Of a DNA stretch of 64,000 nucleotides, positions 52,067 to 62,600 are shown piece after piece; position 1 is the stretch's first letter, and the number at the start of each line of letters is the position of its first letter. The stretch comes from Alcanivorax sp. 1008 (GTDB taxonomy: Bacteria; Pseudomonadota; Gammaproteobacteria; Pseudomonadales; Alcanivoracaceae), in assembly GCF_020667895.1 (NCBI RefSeq), contig NZ_JAFMPS010000002.1, positions 387,131 through 451,130 on the forward strand, written 5' to 3'. The notes under the pieces were generated by a model. The model ran no database searches. It was not told where the DNA came from and saw only the letters and a list, made by a program, of their open reading frames with translations. A program made the position numbers and the translations under genes.

Positions 52067-53443
52067 CTAGAAGTCGGTGCCACCGCGAGTGAGTTTGACC
52101 GGATCAAGCAGCTTTTCAAGTTGCTCACGGGACAGATCGGTCTTCTCACAGGCCACATCGATCACCGGCCGGCCACTGCTATAGGCTTCTTTGGCGATCT
52201 CCGCCGCCAGGTTGTAACCGACCAACGGATTCAGCGCCGTCACCAGTATCGGGTTTTTTTTGATGGATTCGGCCAGATGGTCACTGTTTATCTGAAAGCC
52301 GGACATGACTGATTGGTCAAGCATGCCCATGGCGTTCGCCAATATGGCCGTCATACCAAGCAGGTTATCTGCTACCAGCGGCAACATCACGTTAAGCTCG
52401 AAATTGCCGCTCTGAGCAGCAATGGCATTGGCCTGATCCAGTCCCATCACCTGAGCGGCCACCATGCACACCGACTCACAAATTACCGGATTAACCTTGC
52501 CCGGCATAATAGACGAACCGGGCTGCACCACTGGCAAGACGATTTCCGCCAAACCATGCTGCGGGCCGGAATTCATCCAGCGCAGGTCATTACAGATTTT
52601 CATCAGCACCACAGCAAGGCCACGCAACGCCGACGACAATGCCAGTGGTCGATCAATTGCGCCCTGACCGGCAAAGAAAGAATCCAATGGTTGAAAATGC
52701 TGGCCCGTTCTTTGGCTCAGGAGCAGGCAAAAGCGCGGCGCAAATTCACGGTGGCAGTTTACCCCCGTACCTACCGCTGTACCGCCCTGGGGAATACTCA
52801 GCAAACCATGTACCGCGCCACGCAGCTTTTCTTCGACATAATCGAGCTGCACTGCCCAACCATTCAGTTGTTGGGCAAACGTTATCGGCATGGCATCCAT
52901 CAAATGGGTGCGACCGGGTTTTACTTCATTTTCAAGTTTCAGGGCACGATGGCGCACAGTGTCACGCAAGGTAATCAGTGCCGGCAGCAGTCGTTCTGTG
53001 ACTGCCAGGATAGAAGAAAGGTGAATTGCCGTAGGAATGGTATCGTTACTGCTCTGTCCCAGATTAACGTCATCGTTAGCATGAATTGCCACGCCATCAC
53101 GCTGACAGATATGCGCAATCACTTCGTTGACGTTCATATTACTGGACGTACCTGAACCAGTTTGAAACACATCTACCGGAAACTGGTCTGCGAACTCACC
53201 TGCTACAATTCTGGTTGCTGCCCGACTAATTGCCGAAGCTTTCTCGGCGGCAAGCAAACCGAGACCGAGATTCACCTCTGCTGCACAATCCTTAATCAAC
53301 GCAATAGCTCGGATAAAGGGGTTCGGTAACGGCCTGGAAACGGTGAAGTTATTCACTGCTCGCTGTGTTTGTGCCCCCCATAATGCCTCTGTCGGAACTT
53401 GTACCTCACCGAGTGAATCTTTTTCCGTTCGGTAATGGCTCAT
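52067..53443 (-). CDS. fumC: Class II fumarate hydratase FumC
   Basis: 458 residues. Iron-independent interconversion of fumarate and malate in the TCA cycle. The superfamily signature GSSIMPGKVNP (with the catalytic Ser loop) is intact and the N-terminus TEKDSLGEVQVPTEALWGAQTQRAVNNF is characteristic; GSGTSSNMNVNEVIA is the third conserved block. Argininosuccinate lyase and aspartase are excluded by these blocks. Fifteen bases after the zinc-ribbon-like gene. A long open frame on the opposite strand is spurious. Confidence 0.96.
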   Translation of the reverse strand: MSHYRTEKDSLGEVQVPTEALWGAQTQRAVNNFTVSRPLPNPFIRAIALIKDCAAEVNLGLGLLAAEKASAISRAATRIVAGEFADQFPVDVFQTGSGTSSNMNVNEVIAHICQRDGVAIHANDDVNLGQSSNDTIPTAIHLSSILAVTERLLPALITLRDTVRHRALKLENEVKPGRTHLMDAMPITFAQQLNGWAVQLDYVEEKLRGAVHGLLSIPQGGTAVGTGVNCHREFAPRFCLLLSQRTGQHFQPLDSFFAGQGAIDRPLALSSALRGLAVVLMKICNDLRWMNSGPQHGLAEIVLPVVQPGSSIMPGKVNPVICESVCMVAAQVMGLDQANAIAAQSGNFELNVMLPLVADNLLGMTAILANAMGMLDQSVMSGFQINSDHLAESIKKNPILVTALNPLVGYNLAAEIAKEAYSSGRPVIDVACEKTDLSREQLEKLLDPVKLTRGGTDF

Positions 53444-53458
53444 TAATTATGCTCCGGT

Positions 53459-53632
53459 TTATCGCGCCTCGACCTTCTCCAAACCGCAACGCTGGCAACG
53501 CAAAACCGTCATCAGACGGCCCTGCTTTACGTCAAAGCGCTGCTCCTTGCATACCTGCCACTTATGGAAGCCGTGCTGACACAAGCCCTTCTTTTTTACA
53601 GCGGGCTTGCGAAAAGGCAGAACATCACCCAT
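53459..53632 (-). CDS. Small zinc-ribbon-like protein
   Basis: 57 residues from an ATG that overlaps the end of the DUF2750 gene (ATGGGTGA), which argues for coupled translation; an upstream TTG at 53653 is less likely. Four Cys and two His are arranged CQHGFHKWQVC ... LRCQRCG, enough for one zinc site. Strongly basic (16 Lys/Arg). A nucleic-acid or ribosome-binding role is possible, none is known to me. Confidence 0.65.
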   Translation of the reverse strand: MGDVLPFRKPAVKKKGLCQHGFHKWQVCKEQRFDVKQGRLMTVLRCQRCGLEKVEAR

Positions 53633-53960
53633 TGGCGGGCAACATTGCGTCAACCAGCTCCTCCGCGCTTAATACTACGGCATCGCCAGATTCTCCCGGG
53701 TTAACCGCCACCATAATATTGTCCGCGGTCAACCCTGGCACCCAGCGCTCAAACCATGCCGCCAAAGGAACCTCGCGAGGCACCAGAGCTGGATCATTGC
53801 TCCATAGCCGGGCAGACTCGGCATCAGCCCACAGTGGCAGGCAGTCCTCACCATCACTATTCAACAGGGCAAAAGATTCCCCATCGCTGAGCACCCATAG
53901 CTCTTCTTTGCCGGAAATACGCTCAATAAACTGGTCATAACGAAGCTCTGCATCAGACAT
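53625..53960 (-). CDS. DUF2750 protein
   Basis: 111 residues, acidic. ELWVLSDGESFALLNSDGEDCLPLWADAESARLW and the closing WFERWVPGLTADNIMVAVNP match the DUF2750 pattern of small cytoplasmic proteins of unknown function. Its ATG overlaps the last base of the pyruvate kinase stop, so it is translated from the same transcript. Confidence 0.88.
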   Translation of the reverse strand: MSDAELRYDQFIERISGKEELWVLSDGESFALLNSDGEDCLPLWADAESARLWSNDPALVPREVPLAAWFERWVPGLTADNIMVAVNPGESGDAVVLSAEELVDAMLPANG

Positions 53961-55405
53961 CAGGATTCCCTATTAATTTCGATAATTTTAAGTGTGTTGG
54001 TGCCACCATGAACCGCCAGATAGTCGCCCTTGGTAAGGATCACCCGATCACCATTTTCCACAACGCCCATACTGATAAGCTGGTCGACAGCACGAGCATT
54101 AATTTCATCCGGATCGATTGCCGCGCTGTCAAAATGGACTGTTTCAACCCCCCGGTAAATAGCCAGTCGTCTTCGGGTTTGGGCATGGGGCGTGAAGGCG
54201 AAAATAGGCAAACCGGATCTGACCCGCGACATCATGCGCGGCGTGTTGCCAGTTTCCGTCATACTGATAATTGCTTTAACTCGCTCAAGTTGATTGGCTA
54301 CAGACATGGCCGCCACCGCAATGGCTTCATCAATTTTTTCCAGGCCTTCCATTGCCCGTGCCTGCAGCATACGAATCTGGAAAGTACGTTCCGCCCCAAG
54401 AATAATCCGGTCCATGGCACGCACCGTAGCTTCCGGATGATCGCCCACCGCGGTTTCGGCGGAGAGCATCACCGCGTCTGTGCCGTCCAGCACAGCATTG
54501 GCAACATCGGAGACTTCCGCACGGGTAGGCTGCGGGCTGTGAATCATCGACTCCATCATCTGTGTTGCGGTGATAACAAAGCGATCTAACTCTCGAGCGC
54601 GCTGGATAATATGCTTTTGCACGCCAACCAGTTCCGCGTCGCCAATTTCCACGGCAAGGTCTCCGCGGGCAACCATAACACCATCAGATGCACAGATAAT
54701 TCCGTCCAGAATCTCCGCCGTACTGACCGCCTCGGCACGCTCAATTTTGGCGATAATTCCACCTTGGCCTCCGGCGGCGCGGTAGCGCCGGCGGGTCTCC
54801 TCAACATCTCCCGCATCACGTGGGAATGACAGGGCCAGGTAATCAACGCCCATATCTGCCGCAGTTACGATGTCCGCAAGATCCTTCTCCGTAAGCGCCG
54901 GGGCTGTCAGACCACCACCCTTACGATTAACCCCTTTGCCATTGGAGAGCTTGCCACCGACAGTGACGATACAGTGCAGCTGATTGCCACGGATTTCATT
55001 AATGGCCATTTCCACCAGACCATCGTCAAGCAACAGGCTGTCACCCTCGCGACAATCGCTGACCAGAGCCTTATAAGTGATGCCAACCCGGCCAGAGTCA
55101 CCGGCGTTTTCATCCATGGCAGCATCAAGGATGAAATGATCACCGGCATGTAGCTGAATGGGGCCATCACGAAACTTGCCAATACGAATTTTCGGCCCCT
55201 GCAGGTCAACCAGAATAGCCACTGTCCGCTTCTGCTGATCTGCCGCAGAACGAATACGCTCCGCCACGGCCCGATGGTCCTCAGCGCTGCCGTGGGAGAA
55301 GTTAAGCCGGAATACATTCACTCCAGCAGCAATCAGGCGGCCAAGCATGGCCTCGGGGGCGCTGGCGGGACCAATGGTGGCGACTATCTTGGTACGTCTG
55401 AACAT
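53960..55405 (-). CDS. pyk: Pyruvate kinase
   Basis: 481 residues. Converts phosphoenolpyruvate and ADP to pyruvate and ATP. The ATG at 55405 (MFRRTKIVATIGPAS) gives the standard N-terminus and a length close to the 480-residue PykA form; the longer frame is rejected. The substrate-binding MVARGDLAVEIG and VITATQMMESM are intact, as is the Lys-containing GGIIAKIERAEAVS signature. First gene of a run pyk-DUF2750-zinc ribbon-fumC-acyl-CoA ligase on the minus strand, all within 31 bases of each other. Confidence 0.96.
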   Translation of the reverse strand: MFRRTKIVATIGPASAPEAMLGRLIAAGVNVFRLNFSHGSAEDHRAVAERIRSAADQQKRTVAILVDLQGPKIRIGKFRDGPIQLHAGDHFILDAAMDENAGDSGRVGITYKALVSDCREGDSLLLDDGLVEMAINEIRGNQLHCIVTVGGKLSNGKGVNRKGGGLTAPALTEKDLADIVTAADMGVDYLALSFPRDAGDVEETRRRYRAAGGQGGIIAKIERAEAVSTAEILDGIICASDGVMVARGDLAVEIGDAELVGVQKHIIQRARELDRFVITATQMMESMIHSPQPTRAEVSDVANAVLDGTDAVMLSAETAVGDHPEATVRAMDRIILGAERTFQIRMLQARAMEGLEKIDEAIAVAAMSVANQLERVKAIISMTETGNTPRMMSRVRSGLPIFAFTPHAQTRRRLAIYRGVETVHFDSAAIDPDEINARAVDQLISMGVVENGDRVILTKGDYLAVHGGTNTLKIIEINRES

Positions 55406-55564
55406 AATGGTATCCGTGGTCAATGTGCCGACAAGGATACCAGCGGAATCTGTTACCGTTTGCCTGTGTAGAAAAATTTTCATTTGGGTGCTCAGCCGCT
55501 AAGCTGCTTACGTCGAGCCGGCATCAGGGATGCCCGCTGCAGGACCAATCAACCGGGACCACAC

Positions 55565-56953
55565 ATGAAGCGCATGAAGACCCTCGACGCCGCCTGGCTG
55601 GCGGTGGAATCCGATGACACCCCGATGCATGTCGGCAACCTGCAGATTTTCTCCCTGCCGGAAGGCGCGCCGGACACTTTCCTACGTGACCTGGTGATAC
55701 GCATGAAGGAGGGCCGGGATTTCGCCCCGCCTTGGAACCACAAACTGCTAAACCCGGGCAAGATTGGCCGTACCCTGACCCCTGCCTGGAAGATCGACAA
55801 CGATCTGGATCTGGACTACCACGTGCGGCACTCCGCCCTACCCAAGCCCGGCGGAGAGCGGGAGCTCGGCGTACTGATCTCCCGCCTGCACAGTCACCCT
55901 CTGGATTTCAATCGGCCCCTGTGGGAAAGCCACATCATCGAAGGGCTGGAGAACAACCGCTTCGCTCTTTACACCAAGATGCACCACTCCCTGATTGACG
56001 GTATCAGCGGTATGCGCCTGCTTCAGCGGGTGCTATCAACAGACGCCAATGCCCTCCACATGCCGCCACCGTGGACGGTACGACCAGAGCGCGTCAAGCT
56101 GATTGGAGGGGCTCCGGCCCATGAAGCCCATGGCCTTGAAGCGGCCATGGAAGCACTGCGTGGCCAGCTTAAGACTGTCCCGGCACTAATAGGCGCTCTC
56201 GGCAAGCTGGTCCGTCATCAGGAAGGTAGCCCGCTGGTTGGTCCCTTTGTCGGACCACCGTCGGTACTTAACAAGCGGGTCACGCCACAACGCCGTTTCG
56301 CCACCCAGCAGTACAGTATGTCAGCACTGCGAGAGCTGGCCATTCAGGCCGATGCATCGCTTAACGACATTGTCCTGTACTTGTGTAGCACGGCCCTGCG
56401 CCGCTTTCTTAAAGAGCAAAATGCCCTGCCAACGGAGCCGCTCACCGCCGGTATCCCGGTAAATATCAGGGCCGCCGATGACCAGGGCACAGGCACCTCA
56501 ATCAGCTTTATGATTGCCAGCCTGGCTACTGACGTGGCCGATCCCCTGCGCCGGCTGGCAGCAATCAAGGCCTCCACCCGTAGCGCCAAGGAACACCTGC
56601 AGACCCTGCCGCGCAGCACTCTGACTCAGTACACCATGCTGCTAATGGCGCCCTACATGCTGCAGTTGGCCACCGGTCTCGGCGGTCGCACCAAGCCGGT
56701 GTTCAACGTCACCATTTCCAACGTGCCCGGGCCACGCGAGCCCTTGTACTTTCAAGGTGCACGCCTGGAAGCTATGTATCCGGTGTCGCTTATCGCCCAT
56801 GGTGGAGCTCTGAATATCACCTGTCTGAGCTACGCAGACTCGCTTAACTTCGGCTACACAGGGTGCCGTGAAACCCTACCCAGCATGCAGCGTCTGGCGG
56901 TTTACACCGGTGAGGCCCTGGAAGAGCTGGAGCAGTTGTTAGGCGATATCTAA
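55565..56953 (+). CDS. Second wax ester synthase/diacylglycerol acyltransferase
   Basis: 462 residues from ATG (MKRMKTLDAAWLAVES). Active-site motif HHSLIDG at 140-146, PLWESHIIEG (118-127), NDIVLYLCSTALRRFL and TISNVPGPREPLYF present. The N-terminus and C-terminal third (HGGALNITCLSYADSLNFGYTGCRETLPSMQRLAVYTGEAL) resemble the Marinobacter hydrocarbonoclasticus WS enzymes more than the AtfA1-like gene in this window, so the two paralogues belong to different branches and may differ in alcohol versus diacylglycerol preference. Divergent from pyk by 159 bases. Confidence 0.93.
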   Translation: MKRMKTLDAAWLAVESDDTPMHVGNLQIFSLPEGAPDTFLRDLVIRMKEGRDFAPPWNHKLLNPGKIGRTLTPAWKIDNDLDLDYHVRHSALPKPGGERELGVLISRLHSHPLDFNRPLWESHIIEGLENNRFALYTKMHHSLIDGISGMRLLQRVLSTDANALHMPPPWTVRPERVKLIGGAPAHEAHGLEAAMEALRGQLKTVPALIGALGKLVRHQEGSPLVGPFVGPPSVLNKRVTPQRRFATQQYSMSALRELAIQADASLNDIVLYLCSTALRRFLKEQNALPTEPLTAGIPVNIRAADDQGTGTSISFMIASLATDVADPLRRLAAIKASTRSAKEHLQTLPRSTLTQYTMLLMAPYMLQLATGLGGRTKPVFNVTISNVPGPREPLYFQGARLEAMYPVSLIAHGGALNITCLSYADSLNFGYTGCRETLPSMQRLAVYTGEALEELEQLLGDI

Positions 56954-56979
56954 GCCCTTCTTTCTTGTCATCTCCCCAA

Positions 56980-57003
56980 CCGCACTCCGCTTCAGGAGTG
57001 CGG
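56980..57003 (+). terminator. Hairpin after the second wax ester synthase gene
   Basis: CCGCACTCC, loop GCTTCA, GGAGTGCGG: nine perfect pairs, 27 bases after the stop. No T run follows (TATTCAAT), so it may be a weak terminator or mRNA 3' stabiliser. Confidence 0.55.
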
Positions 57004-57080
57004 TATTCAATCCCGCGCTAAAAAAACTCCCTATCCGAACGGCCGGACTTTGCCGCGCAAGAATAATAATCCCTGTAAAA

Positions 57081-57094
57081 ACATAATCTTATGT
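57081..57094. promoter_or_regulatory. Short dyad ACATAA-TC-TTATGT upstream of the DUF6502 gene
   Basis: Six-base arms around a two-base centre in an AT-rich stretch about 95 bases before the DUF6502 start. Possible operator. The whole 235-base gap has no other gene. Confidence 0.3.
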
Positions 57095-57188
57095 CACATC
57101 TGTTAAAAAATTCTCAGACTTGAACTCAGCCTGTTTTCTGATACCGCTCGTCAGTTGGACGTTAGTACATGATTGACCACCTCAAATA

Positions 57189-58028
57189 ATGGGATTATTT
57201 TCCCAATCTATGAATGACGCCATCAACCAAACCATACTTCTTGCGCTAGCTCGAATACTGCGACCCATCGTTCGCGTACTGCTGGCCAACAAGATCACCT
57301 ATGCGACCTTCGACGGCATCGCCCGGCAGGTCTTTACCGAGGAGGCAGACCGCCACTTCGCCATTCGTGGCCGCAAGCAAAGCATCAGCCGCATAGCTCT
57401 GGTTACCGGCCTGCCCCGCACAGAAGTGCGCCGCATCAAGCAGGCCCCGCCCCTGGCGGACCATGATCTTGGTCAGTCCTTCCATCGGGCTGCCCGGGTG
57501 ATCTCCAGCTGGTGCAGCAAAAGCGACTACCTGACTGAAAGGAACGAACCAAAGCCGCTGAAATTCGACGGCCCAGGCTCGTTCACTTCTCTAGTCAAGC
57601 AGATCAACAGTGATCTAGCGCCACGCTTGATACTCAATGAACTACGTCAGGCCGGGATCGTAAAAATGGATGCAGGACGCCGTATCTTCCTGATGCGCTC
57701 CGCATACATACCCAGTCGTGATGCGACCGCGATTATGAAGATCCTGGGTACCGATGTTGGCGATCTCGCTGAAACCATTTCTCACAACCTGTATGCGCCG
57801 ACCGACCAAAGTCGATTCCAGCTAAAGGTCAGCTACGACAACTTGCCACATGACTGCTTGCAAACACTGCAACAACTGGTTTCCGAGCGCGGCCATGAAA
57901 TCCTGGCTGAATTTGATTGCTGGCTACGCCGACACGACCGACACCTCAATCCATCGGTGTCTGGTGATGGCCGTGCTCGCGCTGGTGTAGGTATCTATTA
58001 CTTTGAAGAGCAGGGGCAAACCGCATAG
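57189..58028 (+). CDS. DUF6502 protein
   Basis: 279 residues. The first 90 residues (LARILRPIVRVLLANKITYATFDGIARQVFTEEADRHF then ISRIALVTGLPRTEVRRI) match the DUF6502 family: a helical region followed by a helix-turn-helix-like segment, suggesting DNA binding. The rest (PRLILNELRQAGIV, DVGDLAETISHNLYAP) is also helical. No enzyme motif. Single transcription unit with a terminator after it; function unknown. Confidence 0.82.
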   Translation: MGLFSQSMNDAINQTILLALARILRPIVRVLLANKITYATFDGIARQVFTEEADRHFAIRGRKQSISRIALVTGLPRTEVRRIKQAPPLADHDLGQSFHRAARVISSWCSKSDYLTERNEPKPLKFDGPGSFTSLVKQINSDLAPRLILNELRQAGIVKMDAGRRIFLMRSAYIPSRDATAIMKILGTDVGDLAETISHNLYAPTDQSRFQLKVSYDNLPHDCLQTLQQLVSERGHEILAEFDCWLRRHDRHLNPSVSGDGRARAGVGIYYFEEQGQTA

Positions 58029-58098
58029 TCACACCGCCGCATCAGGCGGGCGGTCATAAGAGCACACACACAGCGCGTTTATTGCGTTGTTTTCTGGA

Positions 58099-58130
58099 GC
58101 CGTGCACGCCCTGTGTACGGCCCTTTTTTT
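58099..58130 (+). terminator. Rho-independent terminator after DUF6502
   Basis: GCCGTGCAC, loop GCCCT, GTGTACGGC (one mismatch) then CC and seven Ts. Ends the DUF6502 unit and isolates the envelope operon downstream. Confidence 0.88.
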
Positions 58131-58248
58131 CAGCGCACACAGGCTACTGGTCTGGCGCTAGAAGAACTTCACCGGGGGTCGGTGATCGCTGTCCGAGGTA
58201 GCAAGGAGTTTCGGGCAGATAAGAACAACCAAAAGAAACGGAGTAGTC

Positions 58249-59589
58249 ATGATGAAAAAAATAGCCCGGATTCCGCTTGTCACGCTTATCGCAACCATAA
58301 CGTCAGTTAGTAACATTGCCCACGCGGGAATGAGCAGTACCGCGACAACATTTGGCATCCTGCCATCCGATATCGCGTCCGCCCAGTCACTATCTCTTTT
58401 CAGCAATCAGGTATCAGCGACCTATTACAATCCGGCGTATCTGGCCCGCGATACCCGGGGTGAGCTTACAGGCGGTCTTTTTCACGCAGCGCCATCTTTG
58501 CAGGTGGACAGCTCTGGCGGTGTGAACGCGCCAACCCGTAGCGGGGAGGTGCTTGATGACACGCCGTCACAGCAGGTCCTGATTGGCATGAAAAAGGACC
58601 TGTCCTTTCTGACCAAGTACGACCACTCAATCATGTTCGGATTTATGGCCGGAGTTGAAAAGTTCGGCAAAGAAATGATGGCGTTTCAATCTGCGACTGC
58701 TAACGAAGGACAGTTCTTCAACTACGGTCGACAACCGCTTTTCCTCAATCTGGGTGTTGGCACAAATGTCTGGCGAGGTATTGATGTGGGCGCATCGTTG
58801 CGCATCACTCTGCATGCTGATGCAACCATGACCACGCAAAGCGATCTCGCCGGCAATACGGAACGGGAGAATATTGAAGTGGCAGCTGAACCCGTCATGG
58901 TTCCCATCATCGCCATCAATATGAATGCTGGTGAGACCCTATGCTCTCGCTCACCTTGCTGGATGGACAAGCTGGAAACCGCCATCGTTTATAAGAGTTA
59001 CGCCAAAGGCGAAACCAATGTCTCAGCAAACGCCGTAATTCCAGGTACCATTCCGGATCCAGGTCTGGATTTGGTTATCAGCACTATCTCCGGCTTTACT
59101 CCTGAAATTATCACCGCGGGCGCCCAATATCAGTTTGGCAAATTGCGCATCGGTGCTACCGCCGAACTCCAGCATTGGTCACGTCTGGAAGATCAACTAC
59201 AAAGAGACACCATCAAGGACCAGTCTAATCTGCGCTTCAAGGACATTGTCATTCCCCGTATTGGCATTCACTACCAACTGAACGAATCTCTAGCGCTTAC
59301 TTCCGGTATCGCCTTTGAAGAGTCACCGCTAGAGAGCAGTAATTCTGATGAGGTCAACTATCTGGACAACGACAAGTACATCCTTGGTCTTGGCGGCTCG
59401 TTACTGGTGAAGAATCCACCCGTACTGGCCTGGCCAGTACAGCTCGACTTCGGTTACCAGTATCACTATCTGAAAGATCGCGATTTCAGCCTCACCGGCA
59501 CCACACCGGACAACCAACCTTACCAGGAAGACGTTACTGCTGGCGGCGACGCCCATGTCTTCAGTGGTTCCTTCACGGTGAAATTCTGA
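58249..59589 (+). CDS. FadL/OMPP1-like outer-membrane transporter
   Basis: 446 residues. Signal peptide to about residue 26 (SNIAHA), then the FadL-type N-terminal segment: ILPSDIASAQSLSLFSNQVSATYYNPAYLARD, where NPA matches the hatch-loop motif of FadL family channels. Amphipathic strands fill the rest and the last residue is Phe (SFTVKF), the outer-membrane insertion signal. Such proteins pass hydrophobic molecules through a side opening; the substrate here is unknown. First gene of an operon of at least four; GGAG precedes the ATG by five bases. Its leader (58131-58248) has no clear promoter. Confidence 0.88.
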   Translation: MMKKIARIPLVTLIATITSVSNIAHAGMSSTATTFGILPSDIASAQSLSLFSNQVSATYYNPAYLARDTRGELTGGLFHAAPSLQVDSSGGVNAPTRSGEVLDDTPSQQVLIGMKKDLSFLTKYDHSIMFGFMAGVEKFGKEMMAFQSATANEGQFFNYGRQPLFLNLGVGTNVWRGIDVGASLRITLHADATMTTQSDLAGNTERENIEVAAEPVMVPIIAINMNAGETLCSRSPCWMDKLETAIVYKSYAKGETNVSANAVIPGTIPDPGLDLVISTISGFTPEIITAGAQYQFGKLRIGATAELQHWSRLEDQLQRDTIKDQSNLRFKDIVIPRIGIHYQLNESLALTSGIAFEESPLESSNSDEVNYLDNDKYILGLGGSLLVKNPPVLAWPVQLDFGYQYHYLKDRDFSLTGTTPDNQPYQEDVTAGGDAHVFSGSFTVKF

Positions 59590-59600
59590 GGAGAGCGGCC

Positions 59601-62600
59601 ATGAATAATAAATTTATGAAAGTCCAATTTGCCTGGATCTTGGTAGCATCGCTGACCTTGATTAGCTGTGGCGGCGATAAGCAGAGCGTTGTATTCCCCG
59701 GTAGAGGCGGCGATGTGTTCTACACCTACCCTGACGCCGGGCAGGGTGGTGTATCGACACGGACGCCAATCATTGTGCGCCTTTCTGATCCAGTAACAGA
59801 CCCGCTGCAATTGGATGACTCCGTGATTCGACTTATGCAGGAGGGTACTCCAATACCAACCGACGTAAGTGTTGCCCCAGGCAGTGACGATCGTAGCATT
59901 GTTATGCGTCCTATTGAGCCGTTGGCTACGGGGACCACCTACACGGTCGAGCTGCTCAACCTGACTACCACTAAAGGCCAAATAACTCTTCCGAATGACG
60001 GATTTTCATTTGCCACTGCGCTAGCTTCTAAAGGCCCCCGCGCCCACCAGGTGAGTGGAGATCTTTTCGCGGTCACCCGCATGTTCCCGGACGACAATGA
60101 ATTCCCAATTCTTGACTTCACTTCCCTTCGTTTTCAGTTTAGTCAGCCCATTGATGTAGCCAGTGTCCGCTATGGCGACACTCTGGCGCTGAAGGATGAT
60201 GAGGATCAGTTGGTTCCTGCTGTGGTACTCGCCAAGGGCCACTATCTCACTATTGATCCCGTGCAGGACCTTCAGCCAGGCGACAGCTATACCCTGACCT
60301 TGTCCGACCAGCTGGCCAGTCTTTATGGGGCAACCCTTGAATTGCCATTTAGTGGCAGTAACGTTTTCAGCTTCTCCCCATTACCCAGCGGCCCGACTGA
60401 AGTGATGGCACTTAAAGCGCCGGCAAGCGGCATCCAATCTCAATTGACTGGACAACCAGTAAACCTGGTGCCAGTTATTGCCACATTGCTGGGCGAGGAA
60501 ACACAGTCACAACAACAAGGTGATGTATTTGCTGAGCTGGCATTCGTTCCGAACTACCCCGTTACCACACCACTTCGCATTGCTCGCGGCAGCATGCTCA
60601 CCGGTGACGAGCTTGTAGTGCGTATTGGTGGACAGATTCCGGCCGGATTCAACTCTGGCGATGTAGTAGTTCAGTTTATCTCTGACGCCACTGGTTACCT
60701 GTTGCCTAATCCGTATAGCACCTCCCCCCGCGCGCCTCGACAGATACGAGTGTTTATGGACGTGGCAATTACCACAGGCAATCCCGTTGCAAACTCATCT
60801 TTCAATCAGGATGTATTGCATCTGGAGCTAGTAGGTCAGGCAATAGTTGAGAATGGGGTGCTGGTTTCCGATGCACTGACGGTAGTGGAATCAGAAGTAC
60901 TTGGCCTGGAAACCGCATTCGGTGTACTCAGCTTTCGTATGGAAGCCTATGCCGACCAATTAATTGCGCCGGAGCCAGTGGAGGATATGGCTCCACCATT
61001 CATTCAGTCATGGATGCCGGATCAGTTGGCTGCCAGCCATCGGCCCGGTGAGCCGATTGTCATTAATTTTAATGAGGCCGTTGATCCGGTTTCACTGACT
61101 GATCGGATCACTATTAGTCAGGACGGTGTTCCAGTTACACCGGAACTGATTCGTCAGGACGGCGTCTCCGTTATCATCACATTACCGCTCGAATACGGTT
61201 CTGATTACGATGTCAATTTACTTGACGGCATTACGGATCTAAGCGGTAACACGCTAGCGCAACAAACGTTGTCGTTTAGCATGCCATTCTACGCGGCGAG
61301 TCAGCCCGCCTCGCCGGTTGCATTACAAGCCTATCCCGGCTTTCCTTGCGCCACCGTGGCGCGTGACCTTGCCAACAGCAATGCCGGGCGTTGCAATGGT
61401 GGCCAAACCACAGATGACCGTCTTCCATTACCCTTAATGCCCGCAGATCGCAGCATTCAGGTGAGTTTTTCCCAGGTTATGGATCCGACAAGCATTGTCG
61501 CCGGTAGCACTTTCCTGGTTGAAGAGATCAATGCGACTGAAACAAGCATTGCAACCGTAGATGGTCGTCTTGAGGTCCGCGACAGAGAGATCGTGTTCAC
61601 TCCACATCAGCCGTGGAGCGATGGGGCGTTATATCGGTATACGTTACGCTCCAATGGTAGCCCGTCATCCTCGGCCTGCAATCCAGGCACAGCCATCTGC
61701 TCCGCTGCGGGTTTGCCACTTAAGACCAGAGTTCTGTCTACCTCCCTGGGCAATACACCCGCCCTGAATGGCGGTGGTCAGGATCTGGAGATCTTTTTCC
61801 GCGGCGCACCTGCTAGCTCCTCTGTACTAACAAAGCTATCCAATCTTCCTACCGCGGATGTAAACAGCAACAGTCGTCGTGATCCGGGCGAGAAAAATGC
61901 GATCGATGAACCTGAGTACCTGAAGAATAGTGCCCGAATTACAGTAACCGGTGTGGGCGGTCAGGTTGCCGAAGCAAACATTGGCTGCCCCATCGGCGAT
62001 AGCTGCCTGAAGGATTCCTATGTGTACGCCACCGGGACTCTGGGTGCTGAGGTCGTCGGTTTTCTCAACGCGGATGAAGCGGCCGCTATTGCCCGCAGTC
62101 CGCTACCGGCAGAGGTTGCCAATGGGGGCGGGATTCTAGTCTATCTCCACCCTACAGCCTTGCTTACCAGTAACTTTGTCGCCTATGCGAGGACAACCCT
62201 CGAGCCACTTACCACAGCGGACCCAACCGATAGTGGCGAGTTGATTATGCGCCTTCGTTATCAGTGCGACGCTCGAACAGGCGCTGCGGCACCATCGCCT
62301 GCAGAGTCGACGCCCCTTCGTCGCTGCGAGCCGGGTGAATCAGGGTTTGGTGAAGGGTGGATTGTAGAAGGCGTAGAAGGGCCTCGGTTTCTGGCAACTC
62401 TAAACGGCTATATCGATGGTCCGCGTCTTAATGCCATCGCGCGGGTTCTTGGCGTGCCGATACCTCTCTCTCATAACCAACGTAGTTATGGGTTTACCAC
62501 CGATGTTCGCGGCGACGTTGAATTTATTGATGACGGGCGAATGAGTATCGCACTGGCTAACGAGACACCCATCGTCGTTCTGGTGAGTTTATCCGCCGCT

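Noticed and set aside
52313-53155. 280-codon open frame opposite fumC
   Set aside because: Antisense to an unmistakable fumarase; no recognisable product.
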